Of a DNA stretch of 7,502 nt, positions 5,345 to 7,502 are shown in pieces. The stretch lies in NCBI GenBank assembly GCA_017577925.1, contig PKQU01000098.1, positions 1 to 7,502 of the forward strand. Reading direction: 5' to 3'. How positions within the stretch are numbered: the first letter of the stretch is position 1; each line of letters starts with the position of its first letter. The DNA is from Bacillota bacterium. Lineage in GTDB: Bacteria > Bacillota > Bacilli > Calditerricolales > Calditerricolaceae. Below the pieces are notes generated by a model. The model searched no databases and had not been told where the DNA came from. It was given only the letters and a program-made list of their open reading frames with translations. The translations under genes and the position numbers were made by a program.

Positions 5345-5980
5345 TTAGGACAGGATGCGGTACCGCTTGCGCGGCCGGCCCACCTTGCCGTAGTCGTGTT
5401 CGGTGGCCACGCGTCCCGTTGCTTCGAGGTACTGGACGTAACGGTGCACCGTGGGATAGGCCAAGGCGGTGCCCTGGGTGATCTCGGCCAAGGTGACGGG
5501 GCGGGCCTGCTCGCGCAGGAAGGCGAGGATCCGCTCCAGCGTGGAGGGGCAAATGCCCTTTTCCCCGCCGGGTTCGGCACGACGGTGGCGTTGCGCTTCC
5601 ACCAGGGCGCGCATCTTGAGGTGGAGGCGGACGCGTGAGATCAGGTCCGGTGCCTTGACCGGCTTGACGGCAAAGTCGGTAGCCCCCGCATCGAGAAATC
5701 GGGCCGCCACATCGGCCTTTTCCTCAACGGTGAGCACAAGGATGGGGACGTCCGGATCGAGGGCGCGCAGGCGGCGCACGGTGGTGAGCCCGTCGCCGTC
5801 GGGCATGTGGTAATCGACGATGACGAGGTCATGGCGGCGGGCGCGGAACCGTTCCAACCCGTCCCGCCCGGTTGCCGCCGTTTCGACCTGCCAGCCGGCG
5901 AAGGTGAGGATCTCGGATAGGGTGAAGCGGATGCTTTCGTGGTCGTCGATGACGAGGACGGAGGCGGGTCTGTGGCGCAA
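5345..5980 (-). CDS. Response regulator with CitT/DctR-like C-terminal DNA-binding region
   Basis: A 211-residue two-component response regulator. The receiver domain (about 7-125) has the acid pair D12/D13, phosphoacceptor D56 in VDYHMPDGDG, T84 and K106 in VKP, so it should be phosphorylated normally. After a charged linker (126-144), the C-terminal region (145-211) is a predicted winged helix: PVTLAEITQGTALAYPTVHR, then YVQYLEATGRV and YGKVGRPRKRYRIL. The order of an E/L-I-x-x-x-T-A/G region, an R-Y-x-x-Y-L recognition helix and a final G-S/K-V-G-R-P wing recalls CitT, DctR and DcuR of Bacillus and enteric bacteria. The start is TTG 5980, with GGGAGG 9 bases upstream. It is 18 bases after the kinase stop, so the two form one operon. 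Target genes are unknown. Confidence 0.88.
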   Translation of the reverse strand: MRHRPASVLVIDDHESIRFTLSEILTFAGWQVETAATGRDGLERFRARRHDLVIVDYHMPDGDGLTTVRRLRALDPDVPILVLTVEEKADVAARFLDAGATDFAVKPVKAPDLISRVRLHLKMRALVEAQRHRRAEPGGEKGICPSTLERILAFLREQARPVTLAEITQGTALAYPTVHRYVQYLEATGRVATEHDYGKVGRPRKRYRILS

Positions 5981-5986
5981 GGGTGG

Positions 5987-5997
5987 TTTCCTCCCTT
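5987..5997 (-). promoter_or_regulatory. Ribosome binding site before the TTG-started response regulator
   Basis: Minus-strand AAGGGAGGAAA precedes TTG 5980-5978, with 9 bases between GGGAGG and the start. No in-frame ATG or GTG lies closer, and the receiver begins a few residues later, so TTG is taken as the start. Confidence 0.7.
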
Positions 5998-5998
5998 C

Positions 5999-7381
5999 TC
6001 ATGAAGGGGTTGTCCGCTTCGCCGGTGCCCCGGTGTCCGGGGCACAGGGCAGCGTGATGCACACGGTGGTTCCGCGGCCCGGTGTACTCGTCAGGGTTAC
6101 CGTACCGCCGTGGGCCTCGACCATTTTCTTCACAAAGGGAAGGCCCAGTCCCGTGGCCTGCTTGGTGCTGAAGCCCGGTTTGTCGATCTCGTGCAGCAGG
6201 TGGGGCGGGATGCCGGGCCCGTCGTCCTCGATGCGCAGGAGGACGACCCCGTCGGCAGCCTCTGCGCGGATGGCGATGTGCCCCGGCCGGTCGCCGATGG
6301 CGCTCATGGCGTTTTCAAGGAGGTTCATCAGCACGCGGGCCATGCGAATGCGGTTGACGCGAACCGGTGGCAGATCCGGTGGGACCTCCACCTCGAGGCG
6401 GATATGGTCCCGTGGGGGCAGCCAGTGGGCGCGCACCAGGTCGACCAGTTCGTGCGGCCGTGTGTCGACGCGCACGTCCTCGCGCAGGATCTCGTTGATC
6501 ATGGTGGTCAGCGTCTGCACCGCTTCCTCGATGCGCCGGGCATAGGCGCGCGTGCGCCCGCATGGGGAGGCGAGGGCCAGAAGCGAAGCCAGCCCCTCCA
6601 CCGTCACGAGGGGCGTTTTCAGGTCGTGGACAAGGGTGTGCAGCTCCTGGTACACCCGGTTTTCCAGGAGCTGCAGCTTGGTCTCGTGCAGCGCGCGGGC
6701 TTGCCTCTGAATCGTTTCTGCCGCCTTGAGCTGCGCGGCGTAGCCGACGGCCAGCTGCACGTACAGGACGGCGGAGGCCAGAAGGGGCACGACCAGCGCA
6801 ACGGCCAGGATGGCCAGAAGCGGCTCGGCCCCGAGAAATTCGGCGGCAAGATGCAGGTTGACGGCCAGATCATCGCGCCCGAATCCGAAGGGCACCAAAA
6901 AGGAAACGGCGTTCAGCCATTGTCCGGCAAACAACACATGCCCGACGATGCCGACGGTAGGCCACACCGTGCGCTGCCGTTCAGGGACGTGGGCCAATAG
7001 CGCGGTGATGGTGGCCACGGTCATCAGGTGCGGGACAGGCGAGCCGGGAATGCCGCCGGCAGCGAGGGTGTCCCGCGCAAGCAGGACGGCAAGGGCTAGG
7101 GCGACGAATGCGCCTTGCCTTCGCAGGGAGGAGAAGGAACCCGCGGTGGCAAGCCACGCCCCCACAACGGCGAATCCGTCCATCAGCGTGTAAAGGCCGG
7201 CGCGCCCAAAGGCGGCGAGCGCGAGGGTTCCGCTGTCGGCATCCCGGATGGCCAGGGCGATGGCGTGCGCGATGGAGGCCGACAGCGGCGTGCTCCAGGA
7301 CGGAGCGGTGGCGGCAAGGAAAAGCAGCGCCACGCCGGATGCCAGCCGTGCGGGCTGCCGCGGACGAAGGGCGGAGACCAT
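5999..7381 (-). CDS. Membrane sensor histidine kinase with a polytopic N-terminal region
   Basis: A 460-residue sensor kinase. The first 215 residues are strongly hydrophobic, with probable membrane helices near 12-30, 62-80, 90-108, 118-132, 143-165 and 187-212 and only short loops, so there is no large extracellular sensing domain. A helical linker (216-245) leads to the dimerisation and phosphoacceptor site VHDLKTPLVTVEG (251-263), with H252 as the phosphorylated residue. The ATPase domain has the N box NLLENA (353-358), G1 EDDGPG (385-390), F box KPGFSTK (401-407) and G2 GLGLP (411-415), all intact, so the kinase looks active. The start ATG 7381 follows AGGAGG (7390-7395) by 8 bases. The gene lies between an unknown gene and its likely partner regulator. 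I do not recognise the membrane sensor family, and the signal is unknown. Confidence 0.88.
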   Translation of the reverse strand: MVSALRPRQPARLASGVALLFLAATAPSWSTPLSASIAHAIALAIRDADSGTLALAAFGRAGLYTLMDGFAVVGAWLATAGSFSSLRRQGAFVALALAVLLARDTLAAGGIPGSPVPHLMTVATITALLAHVPERQRTVWPTVGIVGHVLFAGQWLNAVSFLVPFGFGRDDLAVNLHLAAEFLGAEPLLAILAVALVVPLLASAVLYVQLAVGYAAQLKAAETIQRQARALHETKLQLLENRVYQELHTLVHDLKTPLVTVEGLASLLALASPCGRTRAYARRIEEAVQTLTTMINEILREDVRVDTRPHELVDLVRAHWLPPRDHIRLEVEVPPDLPPVRVNRIRMARVLMNLLENAMSAIGDRPGHIAIRAEAADGVVLLRIEDDGPGIPPHLLHEIDKPGFSTKQATGLGLPFVKKMVEAHGGTVTLTSTPGRGTTVCITLPCAPDTGAPAKRTTPS

Positions 7382-7393
7382 TCGGGCCGCCTC

Positions 7394-7502
7394 CTAGCGG
7401 TATACGGAGTTGAGCGGGATTTTCGCCGCCTCGAACGTGCGTACGCGCGTGTACGGCACATCGTGGCGGCGGGCCAGGGAGGCGATGCGCCGGTCCTGAT
7501 CC
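7394..7502 (-). CDS. Unrecognised protein, C-terminal fragment (5' end outside the window)
   Basis: An open minus-strand frame enters at the right edge and ends at TAG (7396-7394), giving 35 residues that begin DQDRRIASLARRHDVPYTRV and end AAKIPLNSVYR. It is basic and has no membrane segment. The D-Q-D-x-x-I-A-x-L-A-x-x-x-x-V-P-Y pattern looks like the last helix and strand of an alpha/beta domain in which a bound partner or nucleotide is handled by name-less residues further up, but this is not enough to assign a family. Its stop codon overlaps the kinase ribosome site (7390-7395) and is 12 bases from the kinase start, so it is very probably co-transcribed and translationally coupled. That it is coding rests on this spacing and the open frame. 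Confidence 0.65.
   Translation of the reverse strand, partial: DQDRRIASLARRHDVPYTRVRTFEAAKIPLNSVYR

Noticed and set aside
3825..5552. A 575-codon minus-strand open frame opposite cobS and fadH
   Set aside because: It is antisense to two genes with clear family motifs, has the R/P/G/H-rich composition of a GC shadow, and lacks a convincing ribosome site.
6110..7000. A 296-codon plus-strand open frame opposite the histidine kinase
   Set aside because: It is antisense to intact H, N, G1, F and G2 boxes and has the composition of a GC-rich shadow frame.

Overview
The window looks like chromosome of a GC-rich, probably thermophilic member of the Bacillales. The reasons are that fadR, the enoyl-CoA hydratase gene, etfB and etfA follow the order of the Bacillus subtilis lcfA-fadR-fadB-etfB-etfA operon, that the proteins closely resemble their Bacillus counterparts as I remember them, and that Shine-Dalgarno sites are strong and often precede GTG or TTG starts. 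A high-GC genus such as Calditerricola would fit, but the genus is a guess.

Bases 1-127 are the right end of an ISL3-family insertion sequence: the last 40 codons of its transposase and a putative terminal inverted repeat. A consensus sigma-A promoter begins 10 bases beyond this edge, followed by a FadR-type operator. From there run fadR (218-826), an enoyl-CoA hydratase gene (823-1596), etfB (1642-2412) and etfA (2443-3420), tightly spaced and closed by a strong intrinsic terminator (3471-3518). Together they encode the acyl-CoA-responsive repressor, the hydration step of beta-oxidation, and the flavoprotein that takes electrons from acyl-CoA dehydrogenase. In Bacillus an acyl-CoA ligase gene (lcfA) precedes fadR; here the insertion sequence occupies that side.

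A second plus-strand pair follows: cobS (3630-4430), a late cobalamin-synthesis enzyme, and fadH (4482-5246), a 2,4-dienoyl-CoA reductase for unsaturated fatty acids. Their only visible link is position next to the fatty-acid operon.

The right third is on the minus strand and converges on fadH. Reading leftward, it holds the end of an unrecognised gene (7502-7394), a polytopic membrane histidine kinase (7381-5999) and its response regulator (5980-5345), all within a few bases of one another and probably one transcript. The kinase has a multi-helix membrane sensor region of no family I recognise, and the regulator has a CitT/DctR-like C-terminal DNA-binding region. This two-component system is the least explained part of the window. 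I saw no CRISPR array, tRNA, rRNA or phage gene.
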